From positions 1 through 57,233 of the forward strand of contig CAMCUB010000021.1 of assembly GCA_945878845.1 (NCBI GenBank): a stretch of 57,233 bases of DNA. Direction: 5' to 3'. The notes below the pieces were generated by a model, which saw only the letters and a program-made list of their open reading frames with translations, made no database searches and had not been told where the DNA came from. The position numbers and the translations under genes are program-made. Origin of the DNA: Erythrobacter sanguineus (GTDB taxonomy: Bacteria > Pseudomonadota > Alphaproteobacteria > Sphingomonadales > Sphingomonadaceae). Positions 1-9,057 of this stretch are shown here, piece after piece; within the stretch, counting starts at the first letter, position 1; each line of letters starts with the position of its first letter.

Positions 1-119
1 GTCATGTCGATGGTGTCGCCGTAGATCACGAGGGCAGGGCCGGCGAGGACATTGGCTGCGGCGGGCGGGCTCGCCAGAACGGCGAGGGCGGCGGCGAGGA
101 GGAGCGGAGGCTTGCGCAT
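1..119 (-). CDS. N-terminus of a secreted protein, possibly SNase-like (partial)
   Basis: Only the first 39 codons lie inside the window; the rest runs off the left edge. The ATG is followed by Arg-Lys and a Leu/Ala-rich core ending in Ala-Ala-Ala, which is a clear Sec signal peptide of about 22 residues. The visible mature part reads NVLAGPALVIYGDTIDM. The VI-x-GDT pattern resembles the first strand of thermonuclease (SNase-like) domains, usually V-x-D-G-D-T, but has Tyr where Asp is usual. The signal peptide is seen directly; the nuclease idea is a weak inference from a few residues. Confidence 0.45.
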   Translation of the reverse strand, partial: MRKPPLLLAAALAVLASPPAAANVLAGPALVIYGDTIDM

Positions 120-140
120 TGCTCAAGCCTAGAGGGCCTC

Positions 141-163
141 AAGTTAATAGCCCGTCACCGGGC
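141..163 (-). terminator. Candidate terminator of the DUF11 operon
   Basis: On the minus strand GCCCG, a GTGA loop and CGGGC form a short hairpin followed by TATTAACTT. It lies just past the stop codon at 176 of the last gene of the operon. The stem is only 5 bp, so the call is tentative. Confidence 0.4.
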
Positions 164-175
164 GCGACTGCCCGC

Positions 176-2134
176 CTACCTCACCTGCGCGCGGAACCTC
201 ACCGTGAAGCTCGGCTGGCTGGTCGCGCTGCTAGCGGCGGCCATGGTGCCGGTGGGAGCGATGCGGATGCCGCGGACGTTGGCGTCGAAGCTGCCCGTCG
301 GCGTGTAGGTATAGGGGGCCACGCCGCCGGCACCTTGCGAGTATCTCACCATCGTGCCCGCGTTGAAGGTGTTGAGGCCGCTCGTCGGCGTGCCGTTGGT
401 GAAGGTCACCGGGGTGCCGACCGCGAAAGCCATCTCGGCCGGCATCACGTCGAGCAGGACGATCGAGCTCGCATCCACCACCCCTGCGCCCACGTTGCGC
501 ACGGTGATGGCATATTCGACCACCGCGCCCGGGATCAGCTTGGGGTTGGTGGTGCCGTTGACCGGATCGGAGATCACGGTGCTGGTCTTGCTGATCTCGA
601 GCAGGGCGGCGGCGCGGCGGGTGTTGGTGATGGTGCAGGTGATCGAATCCCCCGGCCGCAGCGTGATCGCTCCGCCGATCGTGGTCGGTAGCACGGTAGG
701 CGAGCCGCTGGTGCCATTGGTGCAGGCGAGGACCGCGGTGTAATTGCCGAGGATGGTGGTCCCCGCCGCGACTTCGTCCACCTGATAGGTGTTCTGGTTG
801 ACGACCTGCACCAGCCCCGTGTCGCCGGTGCCGCCGGTGATCGTGGTGCCGGTGCCGGCGGTGGTCGAGGAGGCGGTCACCACGCCGTCGTCCATGATCC
901 GCACGGTGAACTGATCGCCCGTAAAGCGCCGCCCGCCGCCGTTACCGCTGCCGAGCAGTTTCCTCACCCGCAGCCGCGGCTGGGCGCCGGCCTGGAAGGT
1001 GCAGACCAGAAACTCGCCGAATTCGAGCTGGCCGATACTCGTGTTCGTGGTGTTGAGGTTGTTGGGCAGGGCGGCGCGCGTGGTGCCCGCGGTGTTCACG
1101 CAGGTGAGGTTCGCCGTATAGGCCGAGATCGCGTTGACGCTCCCCGCTGCCATCGCAAGGCGCAAGGTGACCGGCACGCCCACCGACATGTTGAGCACCG
1201 AGCCGGTGAAGGGCCCCGTGCCCGTTCCCGTCGTCGTGCCCGAGGTGAGCGTGGTGCCGGTCGCGGTCGAGGCGACCTGGAAGGTCAGCTGGTCGGCGCT
1301 GTTGGCGCGCGTGCCGAGGATCTGGGTCTGGAGCCGGATCGAGGCGAAGCGGATTGCGAACATGACCCCCTGAAGGCCCCCGGCCGTGGTCTGGACCGTG
1401 ACGGATGTGGGGCTGCTGCTGCCGAGGATATAGGCGCCGACCGTATTTGGCGCGCCGCTGATCTGGGCAGTGGCCGTGCCGACCCCGCTGAGCGGCGGCA
1501 TGGTCGTCCCCGAGATCGGCGGGACCGAATCGAATAGCTGCCAGGCCCCGCCATTGGTGGTCATGCGGATCGATTCGCCGTCATTGCTCGATTCCCCGTC
1601 GGCGACGACGAAGGAATAGACCGTCACCCCTCCGCCTGCCGGTGGCGTGATGGTGATGCCGGTGATCGCGATCGAGCTGGTGCCGGACTGCGCGGAATAG
1701 AGCACCGGGCGGCCCGGAATGCCGATGAAGGCGCTGTTGCCCACCGCCGAGCCGCTCCACGAGGGCGCGGGCACATCGTCATAGGCGGGGTTGGTGCCGG
1801 TGACGCGGGCGTTGAAGGTGAGGGTCGACCCGTCGGGCAGGGTGAAACTCATGTTCTGACCCGATGCGCTGCGCGCAGTGGCGTCGTTGTAATTGGCCAT
1901 GTTGAGCCAGCAATAGGTCTGCCAGCTGGCGGGGGCGGTGCCTTGGGTGTTGGCCTGCGCGCAGTCCTGCGCGCGGGCTGCGGGGCTCCACGCAAGGGCG
2001 CTCAGCAGCACCATTAGCGCGAGCACCCGGCGGAAACGCATCAAACTTGCGAACATCCCGCCCGCATAGGAAATCATGGTAAACAGACGGTTAGCAAATC
2101 GCCGCTGATCCGCGCCCGCCCCTGTGCCCAACAT
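176..2134 (-). CDS. Secreted DUF11-type surface protein, 652 aa
   Basis: Last gene of the surface-protein operon. The ATG at 2134 lies 2 nt after the stop of the 1738-residue gene, so it was chosen for coupling. The hydrophobic signal (RRVLALMVLLSALAW) begins only near residue 34, and in-frame ATGs at 2077, 2056 and 2041 are alternatives, 2041 giving the most normal signal peptide. The mature protein is Thr/Ser/Gly-rich and beta-rich. A region near residue 395 (RVRKLLG, then FTVRIMDDG) resembles SpaA-like or prealbumin-like folds. The C-terminal ~140 residues are a DUF11 module with SDPVN, TTNPK and IPGA-x-VEY motifs. No catalytic motif is seen. A surface-exposed structural or adhesive protein is inferred; the exact role is unknown. 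Confidence 0.75.
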   Translation of the reverse strand: MLGTGAGADQRRFANRLFTMISYAGGMFASLMRFRRVLALMVLLSALAWSPAARAQDCAQANTQGTAPASWQTYCWLNMANYNDATARSASGQNMSFTLPDGSTLTFNARVTGTNPAYDDVPAPSWSGSAVGNSAFIGIPGRPVLYSAQSGTSSIAITGITITPPAGGGVTVYSFVVADGESSNDGESIRMTTNGGAWQLFDSVPPISGTTMPPLSGVGTATAQISGAPNTVGAYILGSSSPTSVTVQTTAGGLQGVMFAIRFASIRLQTQILGTRANSADQLTFQVASTATGTTLTSGTTTGTGTGPFTGSVLNMSVGVPVTLRLAMAAGSVNAISAYTANLTCVNTAGTTRAALPNNLNTTNTSIGQLEFGEFLVCTFQAGAQPRLRVRKLLGSGNGGGRRFTGDQFTVRIMDDGVVTASSTTAGTGTTITGGTGDTGLVQVVNQNTYQVDEVAAGTTILGNYTAVLACTNGTSGSPTVLPTTIGGAITLRPGDSITCTITNTRRAAALLEISKTSTVISDPVNGTTNPKLIPGAVVEYAITVRNVGAGVVDASSIVLLDVMPAEMAFAVGTPVTFTNGTPTSGLNTFNAGTMVRYSQGAGGVAPYTYTPTGSFDANVRGIRIAPTGTMAAASSATSQPSFTVRFRAQVR

Positions 2135-2136
2135 GC

Positions 2137-5100
2137 TCAGCGCCCCAGCCCGAGGAAGCCGAGGTTCGACGCGTCGAACTTCAGGCGCACCGCCGCAAAC
2201 ACGCCCTTGTCGGTGTTGCGCGCCGGGCCGAAATCGCCGTCGCGGAAGCCTTCGATGTTGTAGCCGACGGTCAGCAGCATGCCTTCGACCGGCACGAAGC
2301 CAATCGTTGGGCCATAGGCGTAATTGACGGTGTTATCGTCGAGATTGGCACGCGCGGTGACGCTCGCGCCGAGCTCGAACCGCTCGCCGATGTCCAGCCG
2401 CGCGTCGCCGCCGACCAGCAGCGAGGTGCCTTGGAACTCGGTGCCCTCGAAGGCGTCGAGCGTGTGCCGCGCGCCGAGGAACAGTGCGACTTCGTGGCGG
2501 CGCACCTCGGCGCCCGCATCGTCCTGCCCCCGCGGGCTGTAATTGGCCGAGAAGCTGCCGACTAGGCGGCGGGCGACGGCGTTGCCATCGACGGTGAGCG
2601 CGGTGCCGCCCAGCGTGGTGCCCCCGGCGACCGCGCCGGTCACTTCGTCGCTGCGATATTCGAGCCGGCCGAGCATGGCGAGCGGCGAATTGTCCGGGCG
2701 GTGGGCAAAGGCGATGCTGGCATCGATGATCTCGGCGACCGCGCCGCCGGTGGTCTCCGAGCGCGTCCAGGTCGCGCCCGAACCGAAAAGGCTGCCCTCG
2801 CCAAGCTGGCGGATCGCGCCGAGCAGCACGCCCTTGCGGTCGGTGGTCTCGCCGTCGCGCCATTCGCCGCGCGCGGTCAGGCTCCAGCGGTCCTTGCGCC
2901 ATGCCGCCCCGAGGGTGACGGCGGTGAAATCCTCGAACAGCAGCCCGCCGGTGAGCTGGCCGCCGCTCGCTGCGGGCTGATCGGGGTTGACGAGGCTGGC
3001 AGCGGCGGGCGAGCCGCCGATGGTGCGGTTGCCGTCGATCGTGGCATCCACGGTCAGCGCCGGGCTCAACTGCAGCGTCTGCGCGAGGCCGAAGGCGGCG
3101 AAGCTGCGCGTGCCGTTCTCGCCGATGGTTTCCTCGCCGATGGTGGTCGAGACCTTGCCGCCCTGCCACGGCGCGACTTCGATCCCGCCGCGCAGCTGGC
3201 GCGCCTTCAGGCGCTCGCCATCGGCGATTTCATAGGTGCCGACCAGCCGCACGTCCTGCGTGATCGCATAGCGCGCGCCGAAGCGGTGGCGGGCGGGCAG
3301 ATCGACGCTCTCGGCCTTGCCGAGCGCGACCGCGGTCCCGGCGCTCAGTTCCAGCTTGTTGCCCAGCAGCCGCTGCGTCACGCCGGCTTCGAGCACGGTC
3401 GAGGCGGCGGTGCTGCCATCGGCAAGCCGGTCGGTGAAGTGGGTGATGCCGAGCCGCAGGTTGGTGTTCTGGCGGGTCAGCGCGATCTGGCCCTGTGCGG
3501 CGCGGCGGCGCGCGGCGTCGGTCAGGCTGTCATCCTGCCACAGGCTGCCGGTGAAGGTCAGTTCCTTGGTGATCAGCACGCGGCCATCGACCCCGAACTT
3601 GCGCCGCCCGCGCTCGACCGCGTTCTGCTGGCCGATGCCGTAATCTGCGTCGATCTGGCGGGCATAGGCGATGAGGTCGATGTCGCCGGTCTGGTGCTGC
3701 ACTTCGGCCAGCCAGCCCTTGGCGGTCTCGCCCTCGCGGCGGCTGACGCCGATTTCGGCGCGTACTTCGGTGTTGTCGCCGATCTTGGCGAGCAGATCGA
3801 CCGCGCCCAGATCGGTGCGCTGCGCGGTGCCGCCTGCGCCTTCGAGGCCTGCGTCACTGATCGCGCTCGCGCCGATGCGGATCTTGCCGTTTTCGCTGGT
3901 CCAGTCGGCGCGCGCGCCCGCGTTCCATTCGGCCTCGCCGCGATTGTCGGTTTCGTATTCGATGACGATGAACTGCGGGTTCAAGTCCTCATCGCGGCTC
4001 AGCACGGGGAAGGCGAAGCGGATCGTGCCGGCCAGCAGGTCGATGTCGTAATCGGTGAAGCGCGCGAGCGTGCGGCTCGAAACGATCTGTTCGGGCCGGA
4101 AGCGGTCGCGCACTTCGATCGTCACGCGCTCCGAATTGGCGAGGATGCGGCGATTGCTCAGCGCATAGGGGCCCGAGATGCCCTGGCCCTGGATTTCCTG
4201 ACGCTGGAAGCGGCTGGAGATCTGCGCGGCGAAGCCCTGCGCCTTGACCCCGCCCACGCGCGCCTCGCCCGTCACGCCGGTGGCGGTGCGGTTATAGGCG
4301 GCAAGGCGCGTCTGGTTGAAGGCGGTCTGGAAGTCGCCGTAGAGCGCATAGAAGGCGCTGGTCTCGATGCGGACATAGAGCTTTTCGCGGCTTGCGGCGT
4401 CGAACTGGCGCGCCGAACCGTCGCCGAACACGGTGTAATAGGCGCCCGGATCGATCGCGCCCAAGACACGCGCGTCCTCGCGCTGCTTGGCGCTGTCATA
4501 GGCGAGGGTGAGCAGATATTTGCCCAGCACCCGGCCCTTGGCATAGAGCGCGACGCGCGCGTCTTGCCCAAGATCGCTGTCGAAGCGGCCGGCGCGTTCC
4601 ATGTTGTCGGCGACCGAGCGCGCGCCGACGGTGCCTTCGGCCAGACCGATCACGGTCCATTCGACATCGCCCGGCTCGATCCACGCTTCGAGATCCTGAC
4701 GGCGGGTGATTTCGCCATCGTCGAAGGTGAAGCCGAGCCGCAGCGAGCCGCTGACCATGGTGGGGGCGAGTTCGATCTTGGCGATCCCCTCGTTGCCGAC
4801 CACCACCCAGCGCGCGGCCATCGGCGCCATGCCGGTGAGCTGGTTCAGCTGCTGGCGGTCGATCTGCTCGGCGCTTTGGTAGGGCGCGTTGAGGGTGAAG
4901 GTGCCCGAGATACCTTCGCGCAACGGGCGGTTGTTGCGATCGAGCACCCGGATCGTGATCACCGGGCGGGTGCGGGCGTCGGCGACGAGGTTCGACTGCT
5001 CGCGCAGGAATTCGACCTTGGCGGGCGCGCGGGTGAAGAACACCTCGCGGGTGAAGGTCTTGGAGACCTCGCCGAAGGAGTTGATGATGCGCGCCTCGAG

Positions 5101-7353
5101 CACGGTCTTGTCGGTCAGCAGGGGCACGCCGCGCCACTGGCTGACCGCCCACAGGCCCATTTCGGGGTTCTGCGTGCCCTCGAAGGCGAGCGGGTTGACC
5201 GGCTTGCCGTCGACGAACAATTGCACGGTCTGGCCGAGACGGTAGCGCACTGCGACCTTGATTGCGGGCGCGCGCGGGTTGGCGTCGGGGGCAGGGGCGA
5301 TGAAGCCGTCCTCGCCATCGCCGAGCGCGAGGTAATCGGTGATGCTCGGGCCGCCTTCCACGGGCGCCTCGGCGGCATCTGCGGCCGGGGCGGCGGCGGG
5401 CGCGCCTGCGTCTGCCGGAGCTGCGCCATCGGGGGCGGGGGCACCTGCTTCAGGGGCGCCGGGCGCGGGATCGGCCACCACCCGCGCGAGCTTGGCGCGC
5501 TCGGTTTCGGGCAGCACGGCGTGGAAGTCGGCGACCACCAGGCTCCCGCCCTGACCGATCGCAAAGCGCGAGATCGCGCTGCCCGCGCTGCGGGTGTTGC
5601 GCGTGCAATCGACGAACTTGCCGCCCTCGGGCAGGGTCATCGGCGCGACCTGAACCACGTGGGTGCCGGGCACCACGCCCTCGAAATGGTAGCGCCCATC
5701 GGCATCGGTGACCGCAAAGCTGCCGTCTTCGAGCATCACCCGCACGCCCGGAATCCCGCGGCGTTCGGCCTCGGCTAGGGTGCAGGGGCCTTCGGTGACG
5801 CGGCCGATGATGGTCATGCGGTCGGCGATGCCATCGCGGTCGATATCGAGCACGGCATCGGCGCGCACTTCGCGGCCCAGCGCGTCGCGGGCGAGCGCAA
5901 GGTTGACCGCGCGGCCCGGCGGGGCATCGGGGCGCACCGACATGGCGTAGGTCACCTTGACCGATGTGCCGGCGGCAATGTCGCCCAGCGCGATCGTCAG
6001 CACGCGGCCATCGGGCGAGGTCGAGAGCGCATTCGGCGCGCGCAAGCCATTGATCCGCAAAGATCCGGGCCGCAGCCGCAGCCAGCGTGAAGGCGTGTCG
6101 GTGATGCTCACCGCGCGGCGGGTGCGCCCGGCATCGGTGTTGCTGACGGTGAGCGTGTAGAACACCACGTCGCCCGGCTCGGCGCGGGTGCGCGAGGCGG
6201 TTTTGACCAAGCCAAGATCGGCGGCGGGCCCGTCAACCGGCACGTCGACCTCGAAAGGCACGGGGTTGTCGAGCACGAAGACGTCGCCGAACGATCCCTC
6301 ACGGATCACGTAGGCGCGCCCGTCGGGGCGCGTGAGGCGCGCGAGCACGTCGCGCGGGGCGATCGAGGGCGCGGTGTAGGTCGGGGGAGGCTCGACGATG
6401 AGCCTGAAACGGCCCTGCGCGGTGAGCGGGAACCAGAATTCGCCCGGCCCCATCGGGACCGCGCGTCCGCCGCCGTCGGTGATCGGCTGGCCGCTGATAA
6501 CGCTGGAAGGCCAAGGGGTTATGCCATCTTCGGCGAACACGGTCGCCGGCGCGCCGGTGTCGGCGCTGACGAGCGTGACGCGCGCTCCGTCGACCGGCGC
6601 GCCGGTTTCGCTGTCGAACACGACGCCGAAGGGATCGACCAGCACGGTGACCTCGGCCGAAACGAGGATCGTTTCGTTGCCCGGGCGCATCGCGGCGATA
6701 GTGATGCGCGAATCCGCGCCGACGCTAAGGCGGCAATCCTCGCGCACCAGCGGCGGGGGGATGCGCTGGGTGTTGATCACGCCCGCAAAGAGCCCGCTAT
6801 CGGCGGTCGTCTCGTAGACCACCATGGTTTCGCGGTCGCCCTCGGGGGTGGTGAGCACCACTGTGAGGCTGTCGATTACCGTGGGGTCAAGATTTGCGGA
6901 AGTTGCTGTAACGTCGAAGAAAAGTGGTTCACCCCCGCGCAGTTCGTCGGTCTGCTGGACATTGACGACGGAGGTCGGGGCGGAAGAAATCGCATTGCCG
7001 CCAGGGGTCAGGCTGGAGGTCGCGTTGGCGCGCAGTTCGGCCGCGGCAATGCCACCGACGCTGCACTGGGGCGCGCGGTAGACGAGTTCAGGGCCGTTGC
7101 CGCCGGGCGCGCGGCGGAAGACGCGGATCGAAGGCGGCACGGGGGGCTGGGTGTTGACGTCGAAGGCCACCCGGTTGCTGGTGGTCTCGCGGCGGTTGCC
7201 ATGCGTCTCCCAGCTTGCCTCGGCAATATTGGTGACGGTGCGCACACCGCCGCCCGTCGTCTGGGCGTGAACCCCCTCCTGCGGGGCAGTGAGCGGCAGC
7301 AGAACTGCACACAGCAATGCTGCCGCACGCCGCAGGAAGGGGGACACACGCAA
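2137..7353 (-). CDS. Giant modular surface protein with DUF11 domain and predicted C-terminal beta-barrel, 1738 aa
   Basis: Residues 1-30 form a signal peptide. Residues 35-70 (NIAEASW, then SNRV) match the N-terminal module of two neighbouring proteins. Residues 379-490 are a DUF11 domain (GLVKTASR, then YTLTVSNT). Residues 514-570 are a carboxypeptidase-regulatory-like fold (GVRVMLEDGSFAVTDADGRY). Residues 620-670 are an Ala/Pro linker and 690-890 look Ig-like. From about residue 895 to the end, alternating short strands (YYTVFGDGS, FYALYGDFQT) look like a large outer-membrane beta-barrel. It starts with TTG at 7353, preceded by CAGGA at 8 nt; GTG at 7347 with AAGG at 8 nt is the alternative. 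It could anchor or export the small DUF11 proteins encoded upstream, but that is inference. Confidence 0.8.
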   Translation of the reverse strand: MRVSPFLRRAAALLCAVLLPLTAPQEGVHAQTTGGGVRTVTNIAEASWETHGNRRETTSNRVAFDVNTQPPVPPSIRVFRRAPGGNGPELVYRAPQCSVGGIAAAELRANATSSLTPGGNAISSAPTSVVNVQQTDELRGGEPLFFDVTATSANLDPTVIDSLTVVLTTPEGDRETMVVYETTADSGLFAGVINTQRIPPPLVREDCRLSVGADSRITIAAMRPGNETILVSAEVTVLVDPFGVVFDSETGAPVDGARVTLVSADTGAPATVFAEDGITPWPSSVISGQPITDGGGRAVPMGPGEFWFPLTAQGRFRLIVEPPPTYTAPSIAPRDVLARLTRPDGRAYVIREGSFGDVFVLDNPVPFEVDVPVDGPAADLGLVKTASRTRAEPGDVVFYTLTVSNTDAGRTRRAVSITDTPSRWLRLRPGSLRINGLRAPNALSTSPDGRVLTIALGDIAAGTSVKVTYAMSVRPDAPPGRAVNLALARDALGREVRADAVLDIDRDGIADRMTIIGRVTEGPCTLAEAERRGIPGVRVMLEDGSFAVTDADGRYHFEGVVPGTHVVQVAPMTLPEGGKFVDCTRNTRSAGSAISRFAIGQGGSLVVADFHAVLPETERAKLARVVADPAPGAPEAGAPAPDGAAPADAGAPAAAPAADAAEAPVEGGPSITDYLALGDGEDGFIAPAPDANPRAPAIKVAVRYRLGQTVQLFVDGKPVNPLAFEGTQNPEMGLWAVSQWRGVPLLTDKTVLEARIINSFGEVSKTFTREVFFTRAPAKVEFLREQSNLVADARTRPVITIRVLDRNNRPLREGISGTFTLNAPYQSAEQIDRQQLNQLTGMAPMAARWVVVGNEGIAKIELAPTMVSGSLRLGFTFDDGEITRRQDLEAWIEPGDVEWTVIGLAEGTVGARSVADNMERAGRFDSDLGQDARVALYAKGRVLGKYLLTLAYDSAKQREDARVLGAIDPGAYYTVFGDGSARQFDAASREKLYVRIETSAFYALYGDFQTAFNQTRLAAYNRTATGVTGEARVGGVKAQGFAAQISSRFQRQEIQGQGISGPYALSNRRILANSERVTIEVRDRFRPEQIVSSRTLARFTDYDIDLLAGTIRFAFPVLSRDEDLNPQFIVIEYETDNRGEAEWNAGARADWTSENGKIRIGASAISDAGLEGAGGTAQRTDLGAVDLLAKIGDNTEVRAEIGVSRREGETAKGWLAEVQHQTGDIDLIAYARQIDADYGIGQQNAVERGRRKFGVDGRVLITKELTFTGSLWQDDSLTDAARRRAAQGQIALTRQNTNLRLGITHFTDRLADGSTAASTVLEAGVTQRLLGNKLELSAGTAVALGKAESVDLPARHRFGARYAITQDVRLVGTYEIADGERLKARQLRGGIEVAPWQGGKVSTTIGEETIGENGTRSFAAFGLAQTLQLSPALTVDATIDGNRTIGGSPAAASLVNPDQPAASGGQLTGGLLFEDFTAVTLGAAWRKDRWSLTARGEWRDGETTDRKGVLLGAIRQLGEGSLFGSGATWTRSETTGGAVAEIIDASIAFAHRPDNSPLAMLGRLEYRSDEVTGAVAGGTTLGGTALTVDGNAVARRLVGSFSANYSPRGQDDAGAEVRRHEVALFLGARHTLDAFEGTEFQGTSLLVGGDARLDIGERFELGASVTARANLDDNTVNYAYGPTIGFVPVEGMLLTVGYNIEGFRDGDFGPARNTDKGVFAAVRLKFDASNLGFLGLGR

Positions 7354-7373
7354 GACCTTGGTCCTGATCAGGA

Positions 7374-8420
7374 TTACTTGATCGTGACCCGGAAGTAGAG
7401 CGAACGGGTCTGGCCCGCCGCAACGTCGCTGAGCGTGCCGGTGATGCGCTCGCGGCCGCCGACGCCGCCGGTCGGAGCATAGCTGCCGCCCGCGGTGCCG
7501 GTGGTGCAGGTCGCACTACCGTTGATGAAGATCCCGAACGCCGAGCTGTAGAGCACGTCGGCCGGCAGATCGTCGAGCAGAGCCACGTTGGTCGCGGTCG
7601 CAGCACCGGCAGCGTTCGCCACCGTGATGCAGTACTCAACCGTCGCGCCCGGAATGGCCTTCGGGTTGGTGGTGAGGTTCACCGGATCGCTGACGACACG
7701 GCTCGACTTGACGACGGTCAGGACCGCGCCCGACACCGCGTAACGACCCTGGGCCGAGAACGCGCCGTCATTGGCCGAATCCGACACGCCCGCACCGTCG
7801 AACAGCACGTTGTCGATGCCGGTGGTGTTCGCGCCCGTGGTCGCCAGGATGCGCGCGCCGGTCGAACCGGCGGTGCCGCCAGCGTGCACGGCAGCGGTCA
7901 GAGCGACGTCGAAGGTGTCGCCGTTAACAGCGTTGATGCTGATGTCGGAAACGACCAGCACGGCCACGGTCGCGTCTTCAGCGACTTCGTCGAGCGAGGT
8001 GATCGCGCCGGCGGTCAGTTCGGCCGCATCGAGCCCACGGTTGCCGTTGGTGTCGCGGTAGATGCGGATGTTGCTGATGTTGGCCGGCGTGCCGCCGCGC
8101 AGCGCGGTGGACAGCACGAGGTCAGCCGTGGCGTTGCCGAGGTTAGTCACGTCGAAGGCCAGCACGCGGTTCGTCTGGTTCGGCGAGACCGAAACAGGCG
8201 TGGTGATGGCAGTGACGTTCACGTTGACGCGCTGGTCAACGGTGAAGCTGTCGCTGTCCGTCACGGCGTTCTGAGCATTTCCATTGACGTTGTAGTTGAC
8301 GGTTACGGAGTTGGTAATCGTGGTACCGGCTCTGGTCCCTGCGGCCAGAGCAGGGGTGCTGGACATGGCGACAAGCGCGACAGCGCTCACCGCACCCAGC
8401 AGCTGCTTGGTGGTCTTCAT
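7374..8420 (-). CDS. Secreted DUF11-type surface protein, 348 aa
   Basis: A Sec signal peptide (MKTTKQLLGAVSAVALVAMS, cleavage near ALA-A) precedes an N-terminal module AGTTITNSVTVNYNVNG with DSDSFTVDQRV, which is shared with the 329-residue protein upstream and the giant protein downstream. The middle is a beta-rich repeat with RDTNGNRGLD, a possible calcium-loop-like Asp/Asn turn. Residues ~230-348 form a DUF11 module (VVKSSRVVSDPVN, TTNPK, IPGATVEY) that closely resembles the C-terminus of the 652-residue protein. It is the third gene of the operon, and 20 nt separate its stop from the TTG start of the giant gene. No enzymatic motif is seen; a surface structural role is inferred. Confidence 0.8.
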   Translation of the reverse strand: MKTTKQLLGAVSAVALVAMSSTPALAAGTRAGTTITNSVTVNYNVNGNAQNAVTDSDSFTVDQRVNVNVTAITTPVSVSPNQTNRVLAFDVTNLGNATADLVLSTALRGGTPANISNIRIYRDTNGNRGLDAAELTAGAITSLDEVAEDATVAVLVVSDISINAVNGDTFDVALTAAVHAGGTAGSTGARILATTGANTTGIDNVLFDGAGVSDSANDGAFSAQGRYAVSGAVLTVVKSSRVVSDPVNLTTNPKAIPGATVEYCITVANAAGAATATNVALLDDLPADVLYSSAFGIFINGSATCTTGTAGGSYAPTGGVGGRERITGTLSDVAAGQTRSLYFRVTIK

Positions 8421-8491
8421 ATTTATGGTCCCGAGTGTCTGCCCAGCGTCAAAAGTGCCGCCCGCGGGGCGTGGCGGTTATCTCCCGCGTG

Positions 8492-8983
8492 TCAGCGGAT
8501 GATTACTGGAAAGGCGACCCGCCCGGACGTGCCCGGGGCGATGGTTGCCAGCACCCAGCGGACGTGAGTCACGTCGGCATGGATGGCGGGACGTGTGGTC
8601 CCGTCGGAATTGGTGACGCTGAGCGCGGACAGCTTGCCCCAGGTCTTGCCGCCATCGGCCGACACCTCGAGCGCCGGATCGGCGTCGGGCGCGAGGCGCA
8701 CGGCTGCGGGCAGCGGGTTGGTGATCGTGAAGTTCGTCACGACTTCCGCGCTCGTGTTGCTGTAGTTCTGGCCGAACACCAGCCGGTCGCCCGGCAGGAA
8801 GGTTTCGGGCTCGACCAGCTCGACGCGGGTCTTGCCGTCGGCCGCGGTGACGGTCTTTTCGGACTTGATGTCGCCCTCGACCGAGACGGCGGGAGCCGCG
8901 GCCTGAGCGGACAGCGGAAGGACAGGCACGGCGAGGCTCGCAGCCGCGGCACAGGCCAGCATCAGCTTGGTGATCGACTTCAT
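8492..8983 (-). CDS. Small secreted DUF11-like protein, 163 aa
   Basis: The protein has a signal peptide (MKSITKLMLACAAAASLAV, cleavage near AQA-A) and one compact beta-sandwich-like domain. The sequence LVEPETFLPGDRLVFGQNYS with FTITNPLP follows the DUF11 logic (P-G-D, then an N-P-L-P turn), and the C-terminus VRWVLATIAPGTSGRVAF resembles the closing strand of these domains. It is the shortest member and second gene of the operon, with a 74-nt gap upstream and 71 nt downstream. It could be a fibre subunit or a periplasmic partner of the larger proteins. That is inference from size and context only. Confidence 0.75.
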   Translation of the reverse strand: MKSITKLMLACAAAASLAVPVLPLSAQAAAPAVSVEGDIKSEKTVTAADGKTRVELVEPETFLPGDRLVFGQNYSNTSAEVVTNFTITNPLPAAVRLAPDADPALEVSADGGKTWGKLSALSVTNSDGTTRPAIHADVTHVRWVLATIAPGTSGRVAFPVIIR

Positions 8984-9030
8984 CTTTGGTCCCCTGGTGA
9001 CTCGTAAACTAATGATGATGTTGCATTGGA

Positions 9031-9049
9031 CCGGGCTGGTCAGGCCCGG
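9031..9049 (-). other. Intercistronic hairpin
   Basis: CCGGGC and GCCCGG arms with a 7-nt loop lie between the stop of the first operon gene (9058) and the start of the second (8983). No T-tract follows on the minus strand, so it would act as an RNA-stability or attenuation element rather than a strong terminator. Confidence 0.35.
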
Positions 9050-9057
9050 CCGTAAGG

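Noticed and set aside
2701..5778. A 1025-codon open frame on the plus strand antisense to the giant surface gene
   Set aside because: Composition (Arg/Ala/Gly/His/Asp-rich, no domain motif) is typical of antisense frames in GC-rich DNA. The minus-strand frame has a signal peptide and domains.
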